42,671 nt of DNA from Silene noctiflora (taxonomy: Eukaryota > Streptophyta > Magnoliopsida > Caryophyllales > Caryophyllaceae), in NCBI GenBank assembly GCA_009801015.1, contig VHZZ01007493.1:40487-83157 (forward strand), in the 5' to 3' direction. Made by a program: the position numbers and the translations under genes. Shown piece by piece: positions 11,101-22,700 of this stretch; the stretch's first letter is position 1, and each line of letters opens with the position of its first letter. The notes beneath the pieces are model-generated. The model was given only the letters and a program-made list of their open reading frames with translations. It was not told the origin of the DNA and ran no database searches.

Positions 11101-14100
11101 TAAGTATCTTGCTACCATGTTGTCCATGTCTTAGCTAATATGTCGTAGCTTTATATATGACACGGAAGTAATGAAGACATGTTTTTTTTCTGCTGAATAT
11201 TATCTGGTTGCTTTGTCTGAGACTTCACTATTTTTTTTGTAGATTGTCATGAATTATTGCACTGATGTCTCCTTTTTGAATTGGAATGCTTAATGAATGT
11301 AATTTGAGGCTGTTGAGTTTGTAGTGCTGATAGAAACTTATTTGTCACTGTGAAAATTTTGTTTAAATGTGATGATTATGCTATATTTGGTCTGTGCATT
11401 CTCTTTCTTCAGTTCATGTTGAAAAGTCCCATTCCCCACCCTATTTATCATTTCCCCAAATATAAATTAATGATACCTAACAACAATTTGAAGGGCAAAA
11501 TGCTGCTGGATTGTTTTGCAGGGCCATTTGATCCTAACATATGTGGTTTTGTGGACTACAGTTTGTAGAAATAGCTATGTGTCAGGGGTGTTAAAGCTGC
11601 CTACTTTAAGTATGATCCATGTTTGTGGGTTAAAACGCAAGTGCTTGTACATCCATGTTGTAGTTCAAGTGTTCAACACAGATACTTGAAGAAATGAAGA
11701 TTTGGTGTTTGTTGTGTTACACAGTTTTCTGTTTCTGTGTTCTTTGAAAGGTTTTACTTTGCTTGCATCAAGTGGATGGTTGTTGAGATCATATGACCAG
11801 CTGATACTTAATAATGTAATCTGTATTATTTTTGTTTCTAGGCCCTTCTTGATTATGAGAGACATAGGATAAGTGCAGATGGTACTGTTCTCCCTGATCT
11901 GTCGGTGCCTATGGCTGCTGAAAATCAGGTATCTAATCAAATTAGCTTATCAGTTGACTCCGTTCTTGCATATAACTTTGAGCAATGTAACCAAGCCTCC
12001 ACTTTTTATCTTCTTCCCAAGTTTCACTTTCCACAAATCCATAAAATAGTTCTTCCTCTGTCCCAGTTATTCGTTTCACTTTCATAATTCTTTGTGAGGT
12101 GTATTTTAATCAACAGTAAGACAAATTATCGAGACGGAGGGAGTATATATTTTTCCTCCTTCAATTGATAGTCATCTGGAAAAGAATGTTGGTTGCATAA
12201 GGCTGAAAAGAGAATGTTGGTTGCATTGCTCTACATCTTTATTGGGTCCATTTTGGAGCTGTATGTTGGTTGTTTAGACGATTGTTGAACAACCTCAATC
12301 TCGTGAAATGAGGACAAACTAAATCTTCTTCTTGTTTTTTGTTTCCTTTTGCTTTGAAGCGTGACTATGAACTAACAGTTGAGACCATTTTGAGCGCGCT
12401 TTTGCATATTATACAACCAAAGATATCATTATATACAGGGAAAAATATCTACAACTAATTAGTATATCCATGGTTTTGGTGATTGGTGAACAAAAAAGAT
12501 TTTCTCTAAAATAAGATAGTGCATACTGACCGTACGGTCTTATACTCTTTTGGTACTCGTTTGAGTATTAATGTTTTGATAAACCCTTTTTTTCTCTCCG
12601 AAGTTGTATCACCTTAAACTACTCTGTATCCTGGCTCTTGAAATTTAGTCGGTCATACCGATGAACCTTTTTCAGTTGAAAGCTTGGAGAAGTTGCATTC
12701 GTATGCAGTGACTGGTTATTTTTTCCCTTTCGGTTTCAGTTGTCTGCTATACTGATATTGCTACTTACGAATACGTATAGACTAGAGAGTATCGTGCTAG
12801 GTTTCCGGATTCGCTTAGTTACCTACCAAATCAGGAATTAACTTGCCCTAATTACGCCCTATTTGAGCCATTAACGTATTTGTATTATGAATTCGAATCA
12901 CTTGTATTACGATACTGGTAACCCTGGTATCATGTTGTTTTCCGAAAAGATTGTACTGTGTTTCAATTGTTAGATCTCACAAGAGTTTGGGGGTTGCAAA
13001 TGAAAACAGCTACTTATCAACCATTATTAAGAATACGACTGCTATATGTTATTTAATTAACTTGCTTTTTCTAATGAATCTTAGTTCGGACTAGTGTAAT
13101 TGACATTAATTGATGCATTGCTTCCTGTAATATACTCCTTAAGTCTTTAACCTCGTCTTTGCTTGGTTGAACTCATGCCTAATTTTGACACGTTTAAAGG
13201 AACTCATGCCTGGTGGGGTTTTCTATCCTTTGTTGCGTTTTTTTTTTTAATTATATAGGGTAGGTTTGATGGTCAATTTTTTTTCGCGGGCTAATTTGGG
13301 GGGTGCATGTAAGATTGTAAGTGTATTCCTATAACTTTATTCAACAGAGTTGGACTTCTTTAGTTGCTTCTTCTCTAGAGTAGTATTTATCTTTCTATTC
13401 AACAGAGTTGGACTCTTGACTAATATACAGTTGCGGAGTAGGAAAGTAACTTGCAGTCTAAAAGAAAAGCTGGTCTGATTAATTTTCGATGATATAAGAG
13501 TGTTAAATGTACAATCTAATCAAATAATTTTTTTTTTTTGTGTCGGTTTTGATTGTTTTTTATATCCTTCCGCCATTCTATATACTAGAACTTGAGTCCC
13601 TGATTACCATTGATAGCTTTTCCCACCAAACTGATGGAAGAAGTGGAATCAAGATTACATTTTCCTAGTAGCTTTTTTGCTCATTACTGTTGATTTGTCA
13701 GGCACCTGGACCAGGAAGGGCGCGCAGGGATGCTGCCGCTCGTGCCATGCAGGGATGGCATTCACAACGTGTTCTTGACAATGGTGAAGTGAGTGATCCA
13801 ATCGTTAAGGTACATTTATTTTTTGCTGCTTCTTTCTTTCTTTATTTGGCTTTGTTAAGATAACAGTGTCTTATTTAATTCTAAAATATATCTATTCGGG
13901 GTCTGATAACACCACTCTGATATATACTATGCCACTCACTTTTATACGTGGAAATATATAACCATTTAGCTAGTGTGGTGACAAAACGAGAGGCATAGTA
14001 AATTTAATAGTGGCGTTATCCTTACCTATTAATTATTCATTACCTATTAATTAATGATTCATCATAGTTTCTCTTTTTTCTTGTAGGACAAGAATTTGGC

Positions 14101-17100
14101 GCCATTGAGCAAGAAAGAAAAGCCCTTGAAAAGCCTAGGTTTTGTTCCCCTCTTGATTTGCCTACATGTTTAATTTCTGTGTTGGAACTATTGCATGGTG
14201 TTTGGTATCAATATTGGAGGGAATGGGAGGTGAAAGGTAAAAGGGATAGGAAGGAAGGTATGCAGGCTTTCATTTACACCTTGGAGGGGCAGGGAGAAAA
14301 AAAGGATATCTTCTATTCATGTGCTGTCCCTCTTCTGATTAATATCCAAACAGAAGAAATTGGTCTCTCACTCTCTGCGCTTCCCCTTCCTTTACTCCAT
14401 CTAAACAATCTATTGTAGTTGTTCCTTCATGCAACTAGGATAATTTAATCTAAAAGATAATCATTTCCTGTTACTCTTGCAGGTGGCATTCTAAAACGGA
14501 AAAAACCATCCTCACCTGATGAGGCTGTGAAGCCTGTACCGATGAAATTCCCAAAGTTACAGTTAAGTCTTTTATCAACTCAGAAACAAAGCATTCTGTA
14601 TTGGAATTTGGTTTAGCACTTCTAATTCATTTCAGCTTAGCCATTATTGTTATTATCATTCAGGCCGGCTCAACTCAGATCTATGAAAACCTTTTCAGAC
14701 ACTTAATTCAGTTCATAGTTCATTCTAAGAGAGTACCTGAGCTTGCCTCATGATATTGTTGTTGGGGTTTATCCTTTGTTGCCAAAATATTTCTCCCTCA
14801 CATGTTACTGGATTTTAGAAAGTCTAAATATGTAAGCATGATGAATATCTAAGTCAGGATAGTTCTTTCAGCATGAGCCTTAATAGGAACTAGGAAGTGT
14901 GGCATGTATAGAATGTCATTGGATTTTTTGTCATTCCCTGTTTAACACATTACTGCTCACATTAAATTCCCACAACTGATTATGTGCATCCAAACCTTTC
15001 TTTGCCCTTTCCGGCAGTTCGGATGCCACAGTTATCGACATCGGATCTCCTGCTGACTGGGTCAAGATTAATGTTCGAGCGACTGTAAGTTTCTGTTTTT
15101 TTATTTACTTATCAAAATGCGTTAGGTAAGCTTTTTCAAAAGTTGTTTCACATCAATGGATGTTTGTTTTGGTATCAGAGAGACTGCTATGAAGTGTATG
15201 CTTTGGTTCCAGGCCTTCTACGCGAAGAGGTGTGACCCCTTTTCTTATATCTGGTTTCGTAGGTTGTTTATTCAACTATGGTGTTGATTCTTTCTTTAAG
15301 CCTTTTTTCTTTTCTTCTCTCATTTTTATATCATTTGTAGAAACTGTGTAATGCGTCTGATAATGCAATTTTTATTCTTTTTGAGCGCTAGGCCAGAGTT
15401 ACATGTAGCATGATGTTAAAATGAGAAGTAGATGTGAAATAGGGTTCTATTATTACTTCCATTATGAACAATCTTTCCTCATGCCAGTGGTGTGATTTAT
15501 ACCCACTGTTGTTTTCGAGAGTTACAATCTATGTTCTTCGGTATTTATCCCTACTCTGGGAGTACTAAAGTCTCTACCATGTTGTTAATTGTAACTTATG
15601 TGAGTACTTCCTGAATTCTGTATTGGTTTCAGTGGGACATACCTATGTGGCTATGCGATATTGCGATCATAGCATCTTTTCATAATGACAAGTAGGATAT
15701 AAGTGGGAAAATAATCTTTAATGTTTGGGTTGGTAATTGGAGCCTGTCATCCTCTCTTTCCATGTAACTAAAGGTTGTAGAGTGCCAATGGTGGTGACTT
15801 CAGATTTGAATATCTGATGAGTGAGGCCTGCTGATAATATTATGCGATCTCTGCTTGGTTTTGAGAAGCAAATGCATAAAGTCTTGATTTGTGTTGAGTG
15901 ATATCTCTTTAATGTTCTGATGAGATGTTGAATAATCAAATAGGAAGGATCTCAACTAGTATTTGAGTCAAATTGGTTAGGTTAAGAGTGTTGTTATACG
16001 AAGTATTCTAGCTGTAGCTAGTTAGCTGGAGTTTGCATGTTTAGACAATTGAAGTTAATTATTTGGGAAAACATGTGAATTGCTGGGCCTCATCCCGTTT
16101 CCATCAGATCTGCTCCCAGGCTGATCTTGTCTGTTTTTTGTTGTTTGGTAAAGGATATATGATGGATGTGAGTGAACTCGTGAAGGTATTATTTATCAAA
16201 ATAAAATACAATTCCACGTCTTCTTTTATTGATATTTGTCCTTAGTTGACTATTGATATTTGTCCTTAGTTGACTAAGAACTTTACTAGTAAAGGGCAAA
16301 AGGATTACTCAGGTGACGAAATATTGTGTTGTACTCCCTCCGTCCCAGTCATTTGTTGTCCTATTCCATTTTTGGGTGTCTCAATGAGTTGTTGTCCTTT
16401 CTATTTTAGGATTGTATTTCATGAGTAATTTGATCTTTCACATTCAATTTAGTCCATTTGTCGTCTTATAATTGGCTCCCTCCTCTTTCCTTGGTCTTTG
16501 TGCCAAAACTAAAGGACAACAAATGACCGGAACAGAGGGAGTAGTTTTTATTCTCAAGGTTATCGTTTAAGTGACTATTTCTGCTGGTGGATTACTGAAA
16601 TCAACTCCTATTGAAGTGTTTGTTATAAAAAGCTCAAGTGGTCACAATCCGTTTTTTCCAGGTGCGGGTCCAGTCAGATCCAGCAGGCCGTTTGGTTATT
16701 TCTGGAGAGCCTGAAAATCCAGATAATCCATGGAATGTGACACCCTTCAAAAAGGTATAATTCTAGATCTCTTGAAAGTACGTTTGGTAGGAAGTTAATG
16801 ATGGTAATTTTGAAATGTGATCATGCCATTGACTGAATCGGACGTTCACTTTATATGAAGAACTCGTTTGTATATATACTTGACAACCAACATTACCTTG
16901 CTTGAGCATTTGTTAAGACTGGTTGACTGTGGACTATCTTTAAGCATTTCTGAGGATGGCTATATTAAATATTAAGCATCCCGAAACTCTGTTAAAAGTT
17001 CCTGCCAAGAATACTTATGATCCAGTGAACTGACAGAAATTGACCATAACTTGTGGGGAAGCCTGGAAACAGACCCTACTTGTAAAACCCCGAAAGTTGA

Positions 17101-17897
17101 TCACAATGTTGATACTCTACTAAAAGTTGCAATAGAGTACGTTAGTGATTAGACCTGAAAAATGGGTCACTAAAGGTAAGGTCAGTTTATTTTAGGTCAG
17201 GTCAATGGGTAGAGACGAGCTGATTAGGGTCATTTGTGTTTGTGTCTATTAGGGTCGGGCCGTTTCAGGTATGTTAAATCTTTTAGGGTTAATAATTACG
17301 GTGGTGTGCGAGTTGGGTCATTGTTAGAACTGTCTATTATCGTGCTTTGTTTCGGGCTTATTACTATATTATACACTTCAGGTCTTCTTTCGCATCGGGA
17401 TCTGTTTTTGTGCTACTATCAGTTCCTTTACGTATTGGTTGGGTCATCAAGTCAGGTCTTTTAGGATCAATGGTTGCAGCTCAGCTGCTCAGGAGTATAT
17501 ACGATGTTACCAATGTTTCTGGTTGGATCAGATCACATTTAGGTTCTGTTAGGTCTTTGGTCAGTCAGTTGGATGGGTCATTTTTTATGGTCAAATCTTG
17601 GCCACGCTATTTTTTTCTACTGGTAATAAGCTAAAAACCTCTTTTGGGCTTTATTTATGTTGTACTCCGTATTTAAGTAAAGCTCATTCCAAGATATTGT
17701 TTGGTAGTTGACTTATTAGCGGAGTTGGTGTAGGACTCACTAGTCTCGTCCTACCATCTTATTCTTATTAATTAATCATCTTATACATGAATCAGGTTGT
17801 TAGCTTACCATCAAGAATTGACCCCCATCAGACATCAGCTGTGGTGACACTGCATGGACAATTGTTTGTTCGCGTGCCATTTGAACACTATGATTAG
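5113..17897 (+). CDS. ARID: ARID-HSP20 domain DNA-binding protein (ARID3/5/6 type)
   Basis: Coding exons: 5113-5491, 5631-6081, 6230-6269, 9895-9947, 10713-10758, 11842-11928, 13702-13809, 14087-14138, 14483-14561, 15018-15084, 15179-15229, 16662-16754, 17796-17897. Every junction is GT-AG and keeps frame, giving 535 aa. Residues 1-240 are acidic and low-complexity, with an E/D-rich run near 40-70. The ARID domain runs about 244-333 (FKPPKFYGVPLNLLK, LWRAVLKLGGYDKVTACKYW, SFKPPKTCTTISWTFRIFYE). A basic linker with GRARRDAAARAMQGWHSQR follows. The C-terminal alpha-crystallin/HSP20-like domain is about 441-533 (PADWVKINVR, ALVPGLLREEVRVQSDPAGR, TPFKKVVSLPSRIDPHQTSA). This order matches Arabidopsis ARID3/5/6, nuclear proteins that bind AT-rich DNA. 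The linker and C-terminal wording look nearest ARID3, from memory. The start is the first ATG in the first coding exon. A 14556 donor would also keep frame at exon nine's follower, shifting two residues. Confidence 0.94.
7345..8330 (+). mobile_element. RTE-type LINE remnant (3' part of reverse transcriptase ORF)
   Basis: Plus-strand translation gives the C-terminal signature of plant RTE LINEs: LSKSKDEYIELGF, then FLPYLGSIIQKN, an RFRWFG-like segment near 7780, a GRGKPRK-like segment near 7870, and a T-rich 3' tail with pyrimidine-rich low complexity up to about 8330. Stops and frame changes show it is dead, and the 5' part is missing. It lies in the 3.6 kb ARID intron (6270-9894) in the same orientation as the gene. 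Confidence 0.75.
8485..8680 (+). repeat. Repeat with snRNA-promoter-like motif pair (possible LTR fragment)
   Basis: The block begins TGTAATACCCCC, as an LTR might. It contains GTCCCCACATCG at 8517-8528, close to the plant snRNA upstream sequence element RTCCCACATCG, and TTATAAA at 8554-8560, about 25 bases downstream. A CAAGGCCTTG palindrome follows near 8586. Similar CCCACATCG plus TATAAA blocks are, as I recall, common in plant dispersed repeats, so a TE promoter is more likely than an snRNA gene. No known snRNA body was recognised. Confidence 0.4.
8895..9530. repeat. GC-rich insert in the ARID intron, probably retroelement-derived
   Basis: From about 8908 (GTGTCACGGTCCGG) to 9123 the base composition turns sharply GC-rich against AT-rich surroundings, with an internal inverted pair around CCGGTATTTCCGCCGG. 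The start TGTCACGG would fit an LTR terminus. No protein domain was identified; a 79-codon open frame here has no recognisable content. The right limit near 9530 is a guess. Confidence 0.3.
10235..10300 (+). mobile_element. Possible single Stowaway end
   Basis: TACTCCCTCTATCCCAATG resembles the Stowaway terminal consensus TACTCCCTCCGTCCC. No matching opposite end was found in the next 300 bases, so this is at best a truncated copy. Confidence 0.3.
11053..11126 (+). repeat. Perfect 37-bp tandem duplication
   Basis: The unit starting TATCATCAGAGTAAGTATC (11053-11089) is repeated exactly at 11090-11126. It lies in an ARID intron. Perfect identity points to a recent event. Each unit carries an AGAGTAAGTAT string that resembles a splice donor. 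Confidence 0.9.
12049..12143. mobile_element. Short Stowaway MITE (95 bp)
   Basis: TTCTTCCTCTGTCCCAG at the left pairs with CGAGACGGAGGGAG at the right as an inverted repeat, with TA on both sides (12047-12048, 12144-12145). This is the Tc1/mariner-derived Stowaway pattern. It sits in an ARID intron. Confidence 0.6.
13905..14020. mobile_element. Small inverted-repeat MITE (about 116 bp)
   Basis: GATAACACCACTCTGATATA and ACTATGCCACTC on the left pair with GAGAGGCATAGT and AATAGTGGCGTTATC on the right. The arms are about 34 bases with several mismatches. The superfamily was not determined and no clear target duplication was seen. It lies in the intron after ARID coding exon 7. Confidence 0.55.
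16227..16274 (+). repeat. Perfect 24-bp tandem duplication
   Basis: The unit TATTGATATTTGTCCTTAGT plus TGAC occurs twice in a row without mismatch, in the ARID intron before coding exon 12. Confidence 0.9.
16334..16541. mobile_element. Stowaway MITE with TA target duplication (208 bp)
   Basis: The left end CTCCCTCCGTCCCAGTCATT and the right end AATGACCGGAACAGAGGGAG form a terminal inverted repeat that continues inward through TGTTGTCC/GGACAACA. TA flanks both sides (16332-16333, 16542-16543). This is a textbook plant Stowaway element, non-coding, inside an ARID intron. Confidence 0.85.
17140..17600 (+). repeat. Degenerate GGTCA/GGGTC-rich tract
   Basis: Many scattered variants of GGTCA, GGGTCA and AGGTC fill this part of the last ARID intron. 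The same texture recurs in a PFK intron (27990-28190) and in an intron of the CHUP1-like gene (34790-35100). No period could be fixed by eye. It does not code; the open frames here have no family signature. Confidence 0.5.
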
Positions 17898-18450
17898 CCT
17901 CGAGCAGGCCCTTGTCTAACTCGAAATGACAGCATCCATGTAACTATATCTCTGTCTCACTAGCGGTAGAAACTTAAACCTTGTAGTAATTAGATGGTTA
18001 TTGTATCATGTTATTAAATCTCCGTTTAGCGGCAGCATTCATTTTCAAACTCTAAATGACACTTGCATTTTGGTCTCACAGCAGGTATTGAGACCATGGC
18101 CGCAATGCTGTATGTATGTCTCCGTAGTCTTAGGGAACGTGTTTTCGGACTTGGCATTAGGGCACTGACTTTGAAACTAGTCACGCTGTTTGATATAGTC
18201 GGGAGTATAAGAGGAAATCTAACTATAAGATTCGTGTTAATTTGCCTGCTCGTAGAGGTGCTCTATGTTGTACGTTGTGGCCATCATCTCCGGTATTTAA
18301 AGATGTGGAATCTACCTGATGTAAATGTACTTTATCTTAATTTTCCACGAAAGATGGGGGTTCCGGTTTCCCCCTTCCTCTCTAGATAAACTCATCCTTG
18401 GGTATATTGGCAACTTCATTCTACTGTTCACCTTGATGGCAAGCCTTCCT
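17898..18450 (+). other. Probable ARID 3' UTR and downstream spacer
   Basis: The stop TAG at 17895 is followed by AT-rich sequence with no further ARID homology. The end of the transcript could not be fixed. An open frame at 18063-18389 shows no recognisable domain. Confidence 0.4.
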
Positions 18451-18506
18451 TTATCCCCCATGTCTTTTGGCAAGATGATCAATTGAACTCTTCAAGAGCA
18501 AATTCG

Positions 18507-18885
18507 TTTTTTTTCTTTGGTGAAATGAAGCGGCACTTGCCCAAAGTAACAACAAAACGGAAACAAAACAAACTAAAAAGCATAGAAACGAAGTAAACGA
18601 GGCCAAGAGATGCCCCCTATATCGTAGTCGGATGAAAGAGATGACCTGGAGTATTGTAGTCTTCAAAATGGCTAATTGCTGCAATTGTGATACTCCAATA
18701 TTTGCCAACCAATTCGCACAACTATTAGCTTCCCGATAAATGTGACAAATCTTAACCTCCCATGGCGAGTCACAGATGAACGACTTGCAAATTTGAACAA
18801 GATGCGAATGAGCCGAAGGCAACCCCTCATTAGTCCTCATAATTTCGTTCCAAGGCCATCATCAGCCCACTTTTACTAAGCTATC
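18507..18885 (-). mobile_element. LINE RNase H remnant (L1-type)
   Basis: Minus-strand translation carries SPWEVKICHIYREANSCANW followed by LANIG, the C-terminal motif of the RNase H domain in plant L1-type LINE polyproteins. A short upstream piece reading DSLVKVG lies in another frame, so the copy is frameshifted. A run of A on the minus strand near 18507-18516 may be the tail. A host RNase H-like gene fragment is the alternative. The rest of the LINE is absent. Confidence 0.6.
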
Positions 18886-19194
18886 ACATATGGTCGGAGC
18901 CATTTTTGAGAAGGGTTACAATTTATTGGTACAAGAGTAGTCATCAAACAACATGGGAGGCACCAAGACATTGAGCGAGCCTCAATGGTTGAAGAATAGT
19001 CTAAACAAGTTGTACGCATGAAACTTGTTTGTATGTACCAACTACTCCGTACTTTGTTTCATTTTAAGTCTTCCATTTTCAGGCCAAATACCAAACCAAA
19101 ACTTTCATTTATTATTAACCATATCTATAATCACTTTCAAAAAAAAAAAAAAAAAGAAAGGAAAAAAAAAAGAAGTAAAACAAGGGCTTTATTG

Positions 19195-19440
19195 GGCGTC
19201 TAGTCGCAGAAGGTGCTAAGCAACAAAATGAAGCCATGGTAAAGCTAGAGAGGGAAGCCGCTGAAGCCCGGCGTCAACAGGGATCCTCAAGCCTAATAAT
19301 ATGTATGGCATACCGCGGTGCCACCTATTGTGCCTAATAACAATTATCAGCGTAACCAAGGTCCTCCTCGACCTCGAGTTAATAATGCCTACGACACTCC
19401 AAATAACAAACTAACAGTGGTCCTGCCTATTTCCATAACA
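19195..19440 (+). mobile_element. Gag-like retroelement fossil
   Basis: The stretch reads like the end of an LTR-retroelement gag: a Glu/Ala/Arg-rich helix (MVKLEREAAEARRQQ) and a Pro/Asn/Arg-rich segment (PNNNYQRNQGPPRPRVN). It is short and broken, with no neighbouring pol or LTRs seen. It lies about 300 bases upstream of the PFK start. An A-rich run (19140-19175) precedes it. Confidence 0.35.
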
Positions 19441-19656
19441 GAAAGCTACTCTTACTTTTGTCATAAAAGTCTTTCTTTGATGGCTCTCATATCTTTTAGT
19501 TACCAAACTAGCTGTAAATTTTTAAGGTAAGATCCTTTGAGTAAAGAGTAAAGAATAACGTACTGACCGAGTGAGTGGGTGGGTGAGTCATGAGTGAGTG
19601 TCTTCTCAATCTCCCGCCATCTGTTAAGTTCTCCCAACTCTCTCCACCATCTTAAA

Positions 19657-19713
19657 ATGCACAGCTATTCTATGGATTACACCGCCTCTCTCAACTTTTC
19701 TCCACCAAATTAA
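19657..19713 (+). promoter_or_regulatory. Candidate upstream ORF in the PFK leader
   Basis: An 18-codon ORF (MHSYSMDYTASLNFSPPN) starts at 19657, with an in-frame second ATG at 19672, and ends 20 bases before the PFK start codon. If transcription begins upstream of 19657, ribosomes would meet this ORF first. The transcription start is unknown, so its presence in the mRNA is inference. Confidence 0.4.
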
Positions 19714-19733
19714 AATAATTAAATATTTGTAAA

Positions 19734-22700
19734 ATGGAAAACTCCAACTCCACCGTCGGATCATCCGAAATAATTACATCAGACGGCTGTCATACGCCGC
19801 CCAAGTTAGTCAAAGGAGCCTCTGGCTTTCTTCTTGAAGACGTCCCTCACTTTACTGACTATCTCCCCAATCTCCCCGTATGTACTTTTACTTTCTCCTT
19901 TTTGTTTCTATTTTTTTTTTTTTTTTTTTTTTTAAATACTCTTGATTTTATACAAAACAATTATTTGTGCTCATTCTTTAGCTTTTGCAAATCTAAAATA
20001 CGCCAGATTTTTTTAAAAAAAAAAAAAACCGGTGCAAATCCAAGGAAGGGGAGAAAACTTCATAAATGGACCGACTTTTGTTAATTTATTTTGATAATAA
20101 TAAATCTTGAGAACACAAACTAGAAGAGGCTAGAATGTGACAGTTTTATATTTATCAAGTAAGTCTGGTAAAACCATTTTAAACAAACTAAACCCATATA
20201 AGGAAAAACCTTAATTCCTTATTATGAAAAGTCGTGATTGGTGGAAGTTATTTTAGATTTTTAGTAGGGTTTTTAGGTAAATAATTACTTATTGTTTGGG
20301 TAAAACAGTTTTATATAAGAATAGTCATATATTACCTCCGTTTTTGTTGAATTATCCAATTTACCTTTGCACAATTGCACTTGCACATATGTTTTGGAAT
20401 CTACGCTGTATATATTTAGGAGTGTAAAAAGGGTGACGTGTAGCCTGTAGGAAGGTTATAAGCCCTTTTTTTTTTTGGGAGTACTAGGGCGACACCGAGT
20501 GTTACTGAATTTGTGTAACACTTTAATTAAATTATTAAAAATATTATAATTAATAATATAACTAATTTGTTTAACAACAAACTTAAAAAGGGTAGGGAGG
20601 TAATTTACATTTAAAATACATGTGCTGAAGAAGTGACTATCTTTGATAAATACCACTCCGTACATCAGTTTTACAGGTTTGGGGATTTGGAGATGCAATT
20701 ATGCATTTGCTTCAACATAATTTACTTCCTAAAATTAATGTATACTCGTATAATACTGGCTTCATGCATATAGTTCATCACCAAAATTTCATGCCATTGT
20801 AAAAGCATGGTACATTCAACTTGTTATCATCATCAAGTTAATAACATGTTCTATAATTTTTTGTATCATTGTCATCGTCCATCATTTTGATTATTCAAGT
20901 CTCGTTTATAATTTACATTGCTAACCATGAAAATTATAAGTATCGTATTGACATAAAATTGCAAGTATTATATTAATATTTTTCCCCTGAATAAGTATTT
21001 TTTCATGAGTAAGTATTCCTCAAGTAATTTTCAATGATCAATAATGATGGGTAATTTGATCAATAATGATGGATAATTTTACTTTAAGTGAATCATACCT
21101 AAATCCCTCTCCCCTAAAAATTTGCATCAAATCTTGATGGTTGTTACTAGGGCTGAGCAAAATTATACGATACGGTTTTATTATACGTATCCGATACGCT
21201 ATACGAATTTAATTATACGGATTTCCGGATATCCGATACGGTTCTTTAAAAACCGTATCGGATAAGGATCGGCAAAATATGAAACCGGATATACGGTATC
21301 CGATACGGTTGCCTTTTTTCTAGAATAAAATATTAAAATATATACATAAATCACAAAATAACCAATATCTTGGTGATTAAACCTTATTAGTATTAACTTT
21401 ATATGTTATTTACTCTTATAACTTTTTAAAATACTTTTAAGTTGCTAAAAAAAACTAACAATCACACATATAAAAGAAAAAAAAATATTAAATTACATAA
21501 AAGAGGCTGAAAACCGGATACCGGATATACGGAAAAACCGAATATACGGTTTCCGTATATACGGAAAAACCGTATCGGATAAGGATACTAAAAAAGGAGA
21601 TTTAAAAAACCGGATATCCGATACGGTTTCTAAAACCGTATCGGATATCCGGTTTTGCTCACCCCTAGTTGTTACACTGATTATTTAATCCATACAAAAA
21701 TACGAATTTCCTATAATACCCTTTATCTTTATGTAAACAATTAAACTGAAAATATGAACGAATTTACGTTTATACACTGGGTAACACCCGGTGTCGCTAT
21801 CTCATTTTCCTTTTTTTTTTTTCCTATGGTAAACTAAGATAACAAAGTAACTACATCGGGACACTTAAGTGTGTTGATGGCGTAAGGATGGCCGAACACG
21901 GAAAACAATTTCAACATCCACAACCGACTTGAAAGGACGAGCGGCGCTGGTCAAAGGATAACACTCTTTACTGGTCTTAATTGATGAAGTTTCGGAAAAA
22001 TATATGCAACAAGACCCAAAAAAGTGTCTCGGAGATTCATCTCCTTTGTTGTGATACCCGTCCTCAGGAAACCAACAACTCCCGACAACTCCCGGAGACA
22101 CATCATTACTCGTCTTAATGTCAAAGCCTCGGAGAAATACTTGTAACAAGACCCAAAAGTGTGTCTCGGAGATTCATCTCAGTGTACTTACGCCCATGGA
22201 CACAGACCAGAAAAATCTGTCGGGAGGAAAAACTCCTACACTTTGGAACACAACCACAATGGACAAGAAACTCGTAGCCCAGAACATCGAGTAAGAAAAT
22301 AGCTTGAACTGCCACCGACCAATCCAGCTAGGATGGGCACAACACAAACCAGATGTAAAGCTACCCTTATCATTATTAATCCGACACCTAAAACAAACAA
22401 CCCATAGATAAGGGGACAGGTCACCCCAAACATTCATGATGAAGTCGCTAAGATAAGCCTATAGAAGCTTATTATTCGGTACAAAACAAAGTACGTTAAA
22501 CACAAATAAAACATACATAAACAAGAAGATGAAACCACCACATCCGACGCAACCAACACCACTGCCAAAACCCGACCCCACCCTACCAATCACGCCTCAA
22601 AGACAGAACCACACTACAAACAAAGAGGAAAACGGGCAAACCATCCACGAAAGACCCGGCAAACACAACGAAACCCAAAACCCCCGACAAAGACACCGAG

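Noticed and set aside
18063-18389. A 108-codon frame downstream of the ARID stop
   Set aside because: No domain, no fitting splice sites and no homology recognised; most likely 3' UTR or spacer.
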